Source: Apoda limacodes (lineage: Eukaryota; Arthropoda; Insecta; Lepidoptera; Limacodidae). Taken from it: 64,000 bases of DNA. The position numbers were made by a program, and so were the translations under genes. Positions within the stretch are counted from its first letter, which is position 1. Each line of letters starts with the position of its first letter. Of this stretch, positions 56,586-64,000 are shown in pieces. Where the stretch lies: positions 9,392,001 to 9,456,000 of the forward strand of contig OX291562.1 in NCBI GenBank assembly GCA_946406115.1, in the 5' to 3' direction. A model generated the notes under the pieces. It worked only from the letters and a program-made list of their open reading frames with translations. It searched no databases and was not told the origin of the DNA.

Positions 56586-56887
56586 TTAGTTGCCGAACTT
56601 TAGACATTTTTACATATGTAAGCGTTAACCTTTGGATTGGTGTCATTTAAATTTGTTAAGGATTAGACTAGTGAAACTAGGGTTAGGTTAGAAAGGTTTT
56701 CAATTCTATGAATTTTAGCTAGCAAAGAAAATATAATTCATTACGTTTTAGTATGTAGTTCGATGATTAGACGATCTTCTGAAATGTGTTAGTAGTAATT
56801 TAGACCAAGTAAACACTGCGTCCATCTGTTCGATGAATTTTTGGTATGAGTGCCTATTAAGCTAACTAAACCTCTAAAAATTAAAAA

Positions 56888-57745
56888 AGGAGAATATTGA
56901 GCTACGTAAGTTCTTTGCCATAACGTCAGGTACTAATTGAGCTACGTAAGTTCTTTGCCATAACGTCAGGTACTAATTGAGCTACGTAAACCTGACTCAG
57001 AATCTATTTGAAATTCGTGTAAACATAACCTAACTTTTCTTAATATTCACTTTTTCTGGTAATTTAATCATAAATCATTAAAATACTTACATGATTACCT
57101 TAATTGTCACATTTTTTAACTAGTTTTCAAATCACGACACTGATTAAACCTAAATTTAAAAAAATTCCAAATTAACGTAACATATATGTTGCATCACAGA
57201 GTACATTGTTGGGTTGCATAGTAGCCTTAGGTAACTCTGGACATAACTATATATTTGGATATATATCCGAAGCCGCAACTCCTTCACTTTGCGTGAAATA
57301 AACATGTAGTTTTTAGTATCACTTCTGCTTTGTGACGGGCACGTGAATATCTGTTAGAAAAATATAATATAGATATCAAATAGTATCGATCTATAACAAA
57401 CGAGGGATATATTAAGCGGTTATGGATATGCGAAGCGGATACATATCTTTAATCGGAATGATATGAGACATATCCAATCTTTGTCCGCAGTTAATTAGCC
57501 CATGGCTATTGCATAGACTACAAAGCGAAAGACGCGGGTCAAGGTCATTTTTGTTTACACGAATTGCAAATAGATTCTGCGTCAGGATAAGTACTTTGCC
57601 ATAACGTCAGGTACTAATTGAGCTACGTAAGTTCTTTGCCATAACGTCAGGTACTAATTGAGCTACGTAAGTTCTTTGCCATAACGTCAGGCACTAATTG
57701 AGCTACGAAAATTCTTTGCCATAACGTTAGGTACTAATTGACAAC
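56888..57745 (+). repeat. 40-bp tandem array split by an inverted-repeat element
   Basis: Unit TTGAGCTACGTAAGTTCTTT plus GCCATAACGTCAGGTACTAA. Just over two copies lie at 56888-56990 and about four at 57588-57740, the last ones drifting. Between them is a segment whose ends are inverted: CCTGACTCAGAATCTATTTG with AATTCGTGTAAAC (56991) against GTTTACACGAATT with CAAATAGATTCTGCGTCAGG (57553-57586). The array resumes at the phase where it stopped, so the inner 0.6 kb looks like a MITE inserted in the array. TAA or TA may be the duplicated target. Confidence 0.85.
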
Positions 57746-58374
57746 GTGGAGTGTATTTGATTTCTTTTAATTTAATTTAATTTTAATTGATCGGTTTTTA
57801 TTTGGTTGTTATCTTGCAACAACAGGAGAACTGCTCACTTCCTTTTTGAATAATCCCACATTGTAATTAATACTAAGTAAAACCTTAAAAAGCTCATTCC
57901 ATAACAAACTGTTGATAAGATTATAATTAAATAGAAATAAATATCATTTATTTATTTACATTTTTAAAACCTATATAACGTGACCCATGCCCACAGATTA
58001 TTTTGGTATATCATACAAAAACAAACACCCACACAATTTCTTAAAATATTTCGCTCTAATCAATTTAAAACGTCTTCAGTTAAAATAAAAATGTAAAACG
58101 TACTTCTAGATCTGCCAATACTAATGTATATAATATTTAAATAAAGAGCTATCGCTCATAACAATTCGTTTATTATTTGCAGTTTATTAATAGATCTATT
58201 AGTCGATTTACTTGTTTCATCTCTAATGAATGATACTGTATTTGAATAACGTGAAATATTTTATGAAATTCAAATGTGTGTGTTTTATATATGTACGTAT
58301 TTTTTCCTCGCTTTTTGTATGTATACGTATGTATGTATATCTTCGGAGCTACCCGTGAAAGTTCCCGTTATTTT
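57746..58374. other. AT-rich stretch, no gene
   Basis: Short poly-T and GTATGTATGTATA runs only. Confidence 0.4.
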
Positions 58375-58445
58375 TACCACTAAGGTGGCAAACAAGCCTA
58401 CGGTCCGACTGATGGTAATCGGTCACCGTAGCCTATGGACTTGTT
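58375..58445 (-). mobile_element. jockey/CR1-like LINE, last 70 bases
   Basis: CCACTAAGGTGGCAAACAAG, CTGATGGTAATCGGTCACCG, TAGCCTATGGAC. Confidence 0.8.
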
Positions 58446-58508
58446 GTTCCATATTATTGGTAAATGCTTGCTTTAACATGCTTAAATAGTAAATGAAGTG
58501 TGAATCTG

Positions 58509-58740
58509 AAGAAGACAAAGGAGTATAATCGGCCTATTCATGTAACGTTTGTAGATTTTGAAAAAGCCTTCGATTCTATCGAGACTTGAGCAGTGTTACA
58601 GTAGTCTCTCCAGTGTGCCACATTGGCTATTGGTACATGGAAGTGCTGAAGTGTTTTTATAATAAAGCCACCAGATCTGTCAGAATACAAGATCAGGAGC
58701 ACGAAACCAATCCAACTGCAATCGCTTTTTCTTTTTCGTT
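58509..58740 (+). mobile_element. RTE-type LINE, reverse-transcriptase fragment
   Basis: Frames encode RPIHVTFVDFEKAFDSIET, then after a stop and a frameshift CHIGYWYMEVLKCFYNKATR and SVRIQDQEHETNP. F-V/I-D-Y/F-x-K-A-F-D-S-I/V-E followed by Y-N-x-A-T-x-x-V-R-I/L-Q is the motif A region of the RTE clade. Only this about 230-base piece is present. Confidence 0.8.
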
Positions 58741-58779
58741 GTGTTTGTTACTGCCAGGAGAAGGTTCTTATAAAAAAAA

Positions 58780-59239
58780 AATGTCAAGTGCGAGTCGGAC
58801 TCGCGCACTAAGGAAAACTCGAAGACGGCTGGACCAATTCGGGTAATTTGTTTTCGTTGTGTTTGTTAGTGTAAGGGCAAGGTTTTTATGAAAGAAAAAA
58901 ACGGTCAAGTGCTAGTCGGACTAGCGCAATAAGGGTAAACCGATTGTAATGAAATTTTGGTAAGTTGTTATACACACGCCGGAAAAGTATTCTGCGAAAG
59001 AAAAAAAGGGTCAAGTGTGAGTCGGACTCGCGCAATAAGGGTGAACCGATTGTAATGAAATTTTGGTAAGTTGTTATGCACACACCGGAGCATGATTCTG
59101 AGAAAGAGTCGGACTCGCGCAACAAGAGGAAACCGATTGTAATAAAATTTTGGTAAATTATGCAGGCAAGGTTTCTGAATTAGTACAATCCTTTCACAAT
59201 AGGTTGGTGCGGCAGAACAATGTTCGCCAGGTCAGCTAG
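58780..59239 (+). repeat. three tandem copies of a roughly 100-bp 'AGTCGGACTCGCGC' unit ending in a Helitron-like CTAG end
   Basis: GTCAAGTG(C/T)(G/T)AGTCGGACT followed by CGCGCAATAAGGGT(A/G)AACC and GATTGTAATGAAATTTTGGT recurs at 58900, 59010 and 59107 (with a partial copy at 58786). The block finishes TGTTCGCCAGGTCAGCTAG at 59221-59239, the Helitron 3' end motif, so the array may be the body of a Helitron. Confidence 0.7.
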
Positions 59240-59261
59240 TATGTATAAAGAAAATCAACTC

Positions 59262-59350
59262 ACTCTTCAATTAGTCTATATTCTTCCCGGGACTGTTACT
59301 ATAAACTCGATATCCGACGATAACTAAATTTAGGGTGGGTGGAACCAGCA
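59262..59350 (-). repeat. lepidopteran short interspersed repeat fragment
   Basis: GATAACTAAATTTAGGGTGG, TGGAACCAGCAAAAGCTGGT: reverse complement of the 5' block. Confidence 0.65.
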
Positions 59351-59424
59351 AAAGCTGGTTAGTATATATATTACAAAACAATAATAAATCGATATATAAC
59401 GTTGAATTCTTTTATATGTAATAT

Positions 59425-59735
59425 TGCCAGCGGCTCCACCCGCCCTAAATTTGGTTATTGGTGTGGGATTATTATGTCAACTCCTTGATTTGATTTTTTT
59501 TATTTAAATTTGACTCCTAACGAAGTTTGCTATAGCAAGCTATAGTTCTTTTAAGCTCCGTTATAGTTATTCCTGCGGAAACTTTTAAATTTTTCGAGAT
59601 AAAACTGTCCTATATCCTTCCCTGGGAAAATATCTCCATACCAAATTTCATCTAAATCGGTTCTGCGGTTTAAGCATGTAGAGGTAACAAACAGAGTTAC
59701 TTTCGCATTTATGATATCAATATGGATAGTATGGA
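59425..59735 (+). repeat. lepidopteran short interspersed repeat, near full length
   Basis: TTGCCAGCGGCTCCACCCGC, TTTGGTTATTGGTGTGGGAT, CGAGATAAAACTGTCCTATA, TCTCCATACCAAATTTCATC, TTCTGCGGTTTAAGCATG. Confidence 0.8.
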
Positions 59736-60384
59736 TTGTATGAATACTGCTCTGCTTCGATTCGCACTTGACTTTTTTCACCATTAAACGATAAAATACA
59801 AAAATATGGCATCCATCAAAGCAAAAAGATTACGTTGTTTAAATAAATGGGCCAAGTATTTTCGATTGTATAAGGTTACAGAAACACGATAGCTGTTAGA
59901 AGATAAAAGAAATGTTTCTGTAAAGTTTGTAACTATTACTTATATAGTTACAAACTTTCTCCGACGAATATAGAGAACTCGGAGCTTTTTGGGAACAGTC
60001 TCGAGTTCGTCTGCCAGACTGGTTAATTCGTAAAAAAATGTATGCAAGTAGGTCTTACGGGGGCCGTGAATGTACTTGCCGAGATTTTTAAGTCTGGCGT
60101 ATTCGAGACCGTTCGCAACAAATTTCCTAGCCAGATACGAAAAAGAAATGCTCGCAAAAGTGTGACGCAGACAAAGCGAAACCGAGGTCTACCTTAATGC
60201 GTGTGCGACTTGCACTTAGCTGGTTTTTTTTTCGATCTATATCACGCCTTAATTTAAGAGGCCTTATAATATCAAAACCTTGTGACTTTAAAGCTTAAAA
60301 TTCATGTTAAAAACTGCTATTTCTTTTTTTTATCAACAAAAACTACCAATGCTATTAAAATAAAAGTTAAAATCAAAAACTTAC
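59736..60384. other. stretch with a hairpin and a satellite-like monomer
   Basis: AAAGTTTGTAACTA (59922-59935) is inverted at 59945-59958. 59990-60130 is a diverged monomer of the 132-bp repeat (ATGCAAGTAGGTCTTACGG, AAGTCTGGCGTATTCGAGAC). 60200-60232 is a stub of the GGGTTCCGT family (GCGACTTGCACTTAGCTGG). Confidence 0.6.
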
Positions 60385-60424
60385 CTTTTCAATATTCCCG
60401 ATCCTCACAAAATACAACTTGAAA
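60385..60424 (-). CDS. candidate short exon following the 61211-61436 exon
   Basis: A 40-base segment between AAAAGATTCTTCAG and a perfect donor (GAAAAG|GTAAGT). If spliced after the phase-2 donor at 61211, the junction codon becomes AGT and the frame reads S-FKLYFVRIGNIEK to the donor in phase 0. The phase match and the consensus donor are the only support, and such a short exon could be chance. A competing reading is the 67-codon open frame starting at 60576, which uses the same donor and would make this the end of a longer exon. No protein family is recognised. Confidence 0.3.
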
Positions 60425-61210
60425 CTGAAGAATCTTTTAATTACCCATAAAAACAATTGGTGAAAATTATTAAGTAAAGCCTTCGAAAGACATTTAAAGC
60501 CCTGTGAGTAGGCGCCGACAGTAACTTGTATTTTTAAAGCGACTTTCAACCCACACTCAAAATAAGGACCAGTCAATCACCAATCAAGTCTACTTCTATT
60601 GAGTCAGGGACGATAATTACTCATCTATAATTATGTACTAAGGAATAATTAGAAGCCTTACCCTTTGACGTCTATGGTGTCTGGCATGGAACTAAATTTT
60701 TCATGGAATAGATTTTTGTTGTAATATTAAAGTAAAAAAAAAACAAACTTATTTTTAGACAACCACGGTGCAACATTGATGGAGGTAACTATTGAGGAGC
60801 TGGAATGAATCATTTCAGTCGCATGGGATCTAGTCAAATTTATACATTAGCTCGCGACTAAGGAAAATGAAATCCCGACCTACGATATTTTTATTTAAAC
60901 ACAGGATTGTCTATTTATCTCAAGGTTATATTATTATATTCAAATTTATTCACGAAAAGATGAGAAAAATAAAGGGAATCATAACGAACTATTAAAATAA
61001 TTGTCGTCATTTTGTCGACATTTAACAACCCTCGTGCGATTACCAATGTTGTCATTCCTTAACCTTTTAACGAATCTTACATTAGATTAGTTTCTTAAAT
61101 ATTCCACAGTCAGCAGCTCGACCCCCCCCCCCCCCAATTGTATCCTTTGGGACGTCAACAATCAGTTAACAAGTTTTACTATGATTAGTGATACGTTAAT
61201 TCTGGCGTAC
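60425..61210. other. AT-rich stretch between the two candidate exons
   Basis: Would be an intron if the exon pair is real. Contains a run of 14 C at 61122-61135, striking in this AT-rich sequence. No repeat family is recognised. Confidence 0.4.
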
Positions 61211-61436
61211 CTACTACAAGGTGGAATGCTGTCTCCTCCCGAGCAGTATTCCTCTGCAGAGTTGGTGATTTTGAGATATTTTATCGCCCGCTGATCATCC
61301 AGGCTTACGCATAAACCAGTTTGACCCTTGCGAACATATCTAACTCGATATAAACCACTTGGCTCTATGAACACTGCATCTTCCGGACTCAAGTACCGTA
61401 CACGTCTTAAGTCATCAAGTCGGGTGTTTTCTACAT
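61211..61436 (-). CDS. candidate internal exon of an unidentified gene
   Basis: Open minus-strand frame with coding-like composition. It contains VENTRLDDLRRVRYLSPED, then VFIEPSGLYRVRYVRKG, LCVSLDDQRAIKYLKI and YCSGGDSIPPC. It ends at a good donor (AGTAG|GTACGC) in phase 2. The 5' edge is uncertain. I place it at the CAAAAAG|ATG acceptor-like site at 61437, but the frame stays open back to 61485. The three cysteines and SGLYRVRY-type strands suggest a small secreted or extracellular beta-rich domain. I do not recognise the family, and a TNF/C1q-like fold is only a guess. It lies about 11 kb upstream of lst-2 on the same strand. The next candidate exon, 60385-60424, continues the frame. Confidence 0.45.
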
Positions 61437-61620
61437 CTTTTTGCACATTATGCACAAGACAGTTAAAAACGTACGTGATAAACATTTGTGTTCGTCTTAA
61501 GTCTGGTTGTTTTTTACATCTTTTTGCACATTATGCACAAGACAGTTAACAATGTATGTGATAAACCTTTGTGTTCGTATTAAGTCTGGTTGTTTTTTAC
61601 ATCTTTTTACACATTATCCG
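61403..61620. repeat. three tandem copies of an 83-90 bp unit overlapping the candidate exon edge
   Basis: Units start at 61403 (CGTCTTAAGTC), 61493 (CGTCTTAAGTC) and 61576 (CGTATTAAGTC). Each contains TACATCTTTTTGCACATTATG or a close variant, and the first two also contain CACAAGACAGTTAA. The first unit overlaps the 5' end of the exon at 61211-61436. The second and third are 7 bases shorter at one site and carry stops on the minus strand, so they look like non-coding duplicates of the intron-exon boundary. Confidence 0.8.
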
Positions 61621-61679
61621 TTGTTCTAAGTTTGAAACAGATAGCGTGGTTCGTGATAAACAGAATTATTTACACGCTA

Positions 61680-62105
61680 GCTTGGAATAACTGGGATCAC
61701 TATGGCAACTCCTTGATTATAGTAAGAAAGTAAGGTATAGCAAGCAGTAACTGTAGCTGTAGTAGTTGACTGGTAGGGTTACGGGTTTAACTCCTGGCTC
61801 AAGGTCTTTGCTATGCAGATGTTTTTTTAATATTGAAGATGTTGATAGATATAACAATTATGATTTGTTTTCTTCGAAGAATTTTACTTCTGTCGCCGGT
61901 CTCAATCAAAGACAGATTTATTTCTATATAATTTGTCATATTATAATTTGTTCTACGAATTCCTGTGGAAACTTTTGAATTTCCGGGATAAAAGTAGTCT
62001 ACGTTCTCTTCCGTCTCTTCAACTTAGTTGGATTCTAAGTTGCGATTTGAAGTGTGGACAAACAAACTAACTCACTTTCAAATATTTCAATATTAGTATG
62101 TTTTT
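61680..62105 (+). repeat. short interspersed repeat split by a nested tRNA-type SINE
   Basis: The outer repeat gives AACTGGGATCACTATGGCAA and TAACTGTAGCTGTAG before, and TTCCTGTGGAAACTTTTGAA with GTCTACGTTCTCTTCCGTCT after, a segment of about 190 bases (roughly 61755-61945). The inner segment has GTTGACTGGTAGGG and ACGGGTTTAACTCCTGGCTC, a decayed form of the tRNA-type head at 15130-15285 (same 3' word GGCTCAAGG). Confidence 0.65.
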
Positions 62106-62705
62106 TTATTACAGAGATTTTTAGTTTAATCACCAAAAAATAAACTTTTTCAGGCCGTATCTAGTTTTCTTGCATATTTATATCAATGATTTCTTTTCTT
62201 GGCTGTATTTAATTTTAATTAAGTGTCTATTGATTTCTAATTATGGGGTGATAAATAAATAATATTTCTATAAATAGATAGATTTATCCCATGACTTGGT
62301 CTACGTTAAATTTTAAAAAGAGATGTGTTTTTTTCCTTTTTATATAGTTAGTAGGAGTCTCTACTCCAAAAAAAATCTGTTAAATATATCCCTTCAGAGC
62401 AAAATTTTTGAAACCTCTAAAAATTTCTTACAAGTTTTCTTACACTTCTATCCCTAACAGTGAAATATACATAATTTTTTTTACAACCTTGAGTCTAAAT
62501 ACATTTATTCAACTTAAAGATTACGGATTTTCATAATTTAGAAAATCGGTGATACGAAATTTTTAAAAAGTTTTTCTAATTCTTGACCTACAAATTTAAT
62601 TTAGACTGCTACTAGGATAGACGACTAACTGAATCAAGTTCCTTAGTAAACGCAATCAAAACAGTAAGGTAATTTTTGCCGCATATTTAGACACCCGCAA
62701 ATAAA
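62106..62705. other. AT-rich stretch, no gene
   Basis: A diverged GGGTTCCGT-type middle may be present at 62570-62690 (TGACCTACAAATTT, CGCAATCAAAACAGTAAGGT), but it is not convincing. Confidence 0.35.
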
Positions 62706-62880
62706 TCTATCGGTGGTGGCCTAGGGTTTCGATTTCGCCTTACGTCCTGAGGGGCAACGGTTGGAACCGCGTGTACCAATGAGTCTTTTTTTTTGATTCT
62801 CCAAATACATAAATTTTTCATTTCTCTAGCTTTTTGGTGTAGAAACTATTGCGAGGAAACCTGCATACGTGAAGTACAGT
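62706..62880 (+). repeat. tRNA-derived SINE, degenerate copy
   Basis: TCGGTGGTGGCCTAGGGTTT keeps the A-box end, and GGGGCAACGGTTGGAACC a decayed B box. GCGAGGAAACCTGCATACGT near the 3' side matches the body of the 41207-41506 copy. Confidence 0.75.
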
Positions 62881-62885
62881 AAAGT

Positions 62886-62923
<38 letters not shown>
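62886..62923. repeat. (AT)n microsatellite at a Helitron junction
   Basis: About 35 bases of pure AT directly before the Helitron 5' TC. Confidence 0.9.
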
Positions 62924-62926
<3 letters not shown>

Positions 62927-63156
62927 TAATATATATAAATCTCGTGTCACAATGTTTGTCCTCAATGGACTCCTAAACTACTGAACCGATTTTGATCAAA
63001 CTTCGTAAATATCTGTTATTTGATCCAACTTAAAAGATAGGATAGTTTTTATCTCGATATGTCAAGTGCGAGCCGGACTCGGGCACTATAGGTAAAAACC
63101 AACTTTCGCCGGGTACAGAGGGACGGCAGCGGAACAACGTTCGCCGGGACAGCTAG
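62924..63156 (+). mobile_element. non-autonomous mini-Helitron, copy 3 (233 bp)
   Basis: Starts TCTTAATATATATAAATCTC, ends GTTCGCCGGGACAGCTAG, with T flanking the 5' TC and T flanking the CTAG. Equal in length to copy 2 at 18957-19189 and nearly identical to it. The 79-codon minus frame across the end is chance. Confidence 0.85.
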
Positions 63157-63354
63157 TATATATATATATATTACGGATAGGATACATTTACTAGAACACA
63201 TTAGTTCTGTAATATGAGTGAATGGCGCTAGTGTAGCAAACATTTTTTTCTTCATATTTTTTTCTTTTATTGATAGGTTCAAGGGCAATAGGGTATATTA
63301 ATTGAAAGTCATATAAGTACTCCTAATTTGTGTCCATATGTCGGTCAGTGTTAA

Positions 63355-63745
63355 TAAAAACCGCCCAAGTGCGAGTCGGACTCGCGCACCTAGAGTGTAC
63401 AAACACAAATAAAAAAAAAATGTGTCGCTAAGCGGCCAACCATCCAATTACTGACCAAGCACGACGTTACTTTACTTTGAATATCACTTCCAATAAACAA
63501 TAATGTGTTTCTGTTTCTCTTAATCTAGTTGCTCTATTGTAAAAACAGTAACACATACACGCTTGTAGTACATTTTTAAATTTCTACTTTTCTATCTTTA
63601 TTATTTATTACATAATTCCCCTTTACATACATATTCTGTGGAAATTTCAGGCTTCTACCTATTGCAGTCTAAAAGATAAAGCCCTTTAATGATCGGACAG
63701 ATAGACAGACAGTAGGCTTAGTAATAGGACTCCGTTGGCACCCTT
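63355..63745 (-). repeat. composite repeat containing a 5S-rRNA-derived segment, copy 3
   Basis: Minus strand 63484-63426 reads TATTCAAAGTAAAGTAACG, TCGTGCTTGGTCAGTAATTG, GATGGTTGGCCGCTTAGCG, again parallel to the 5S internal promoter region. On the plus strand the copy starts GCCCAAGTGCGAGTCGGACT and later has TTTCAGGCTTCTACCTATTG and GACAGATAGACAGACAG, as in copy 1. Confidence 0.72.
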
Positions 63746-64000
63746 TGGGTGATTTTTGACGTAAATTTTTTCAATAACAGTGACTTATAAATTGATGACA
63801 TATAAGGTTTTTGTTGACTTTTTGGATTTAACTAGATATGTACTGCAAAATTCCAAGTCTGTTGGTCAAAGTAGTTCTGAGCTACAGGGGGTTGAAAATA
63901 GCTCGAAATGGTTCCTGTGAATATAAACATGGCCCCGGTGTCTCTCTCCTCTTTTTCGAACTTCGCTCACACACTGGCGTGTGTCTCGAATTCAATAGAA
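63746..64000. other. no feature recognised
   Basis: Ends with TCTCTCTCCTCTTTTTCGAA and a small ACACACTGGCGTGTGT hairpin. Not assigned. Confidence 0.35.

Noticed and set aside
56888..57745. CRISPR-like array
   Set aside because: The 40-bp units are directly adjacent without unique spacers, and the sequence is eukaryotic.

Overview
The window is AT-rich, intron- and repeat-dominated nuclear DNA from an insect, almost certainly a moth or butterfly (Lepidoptera). That call rests on the repeat content: mini-Helitrons ending in CTAG, the 'GCCAAGTGCGAGTCGGACTC...GGGTTCCGT' repeats, 'CAGCGGCTCCGCCCGCCCTAAA' repeats, and many 3' tails of a jockey/CR1-like LINE ending in 'TTTGCCACCTTAGTGGTAT'. There are no bacterial-type operons. 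Most open frames longer than 60 codons are chance frames inside repeats.

One host gene is recognisable, on the minus strand: the insect orthologue of lateral signaling target protein 2 (lst-2 / ZFYVE28). Its first coding exon lies at 50356-50391 (start MESLRKWFYKPK) and its second at 10748-10888. Both junctions have GT/AG splice sites and phase 0. They are separated by an intron of about 39.5 kb that makes up most of the window. The rest of the gene, including the FYVE zinc finger, lies beyond base 1. Beside exon 2 there is a decayed tandem copy of its 3' end (10496-10639). Upstream of lst-2, at 60385-61436 on the same strand, two phase-compatible exon-like segments may belong to a second, unidentified gene.

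Region by region. 1-10.4 kb: a 132-bp tandem repeat, a GC-rich island, duplicated LINE tails, a mini-Helitron pair, a dead LINE and a 5S-rRNA-derived repeat. 10.5-10.9 kb: lst-2 exon 2 and its relic. 11-24 kb: Helitrons, LINE tails, tRNA-type SINEs, large palindromes. 24.1-26.1 kb: a dead APE-type LINE. 28-34.7 kb: a MITE, a 2.47-kb pogo-like DNA transposon with intact TA duplications, a foldback MITE and a LINE 3' end. 37-48 kb: LINE 3' ends with local duplications, a SINE with a perfect 11-bp target duplication, and a 1.49-kb TA-flanked inverted-repeat element. 50.3-50.5 kb: lst-2 exon 1. 51-55 kb: Bel-Pao LTR-retrotransposon gag and pol relics around an internally deleted LINE. 55-64 kb: another 5S-derived repeat, a 40-bp tandem array split by an inverted-repeat element, an RTE-type LINE fragment, the possible second gene, and more SINEs and Helitrons.

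I did not find a convincing new multi-gene system. The observations most worth checking are the 5S-rRNA-derived segments inside a lepidopteran repeat, the decayed exon duplication in lst-2, the interrupted tandem array at 57 kb, the TA-flanked element at 43-44 kb, and the unidentified exon pair near 61 kb. All assignments come from reading the sequence and remembered family features. No database search was possible.
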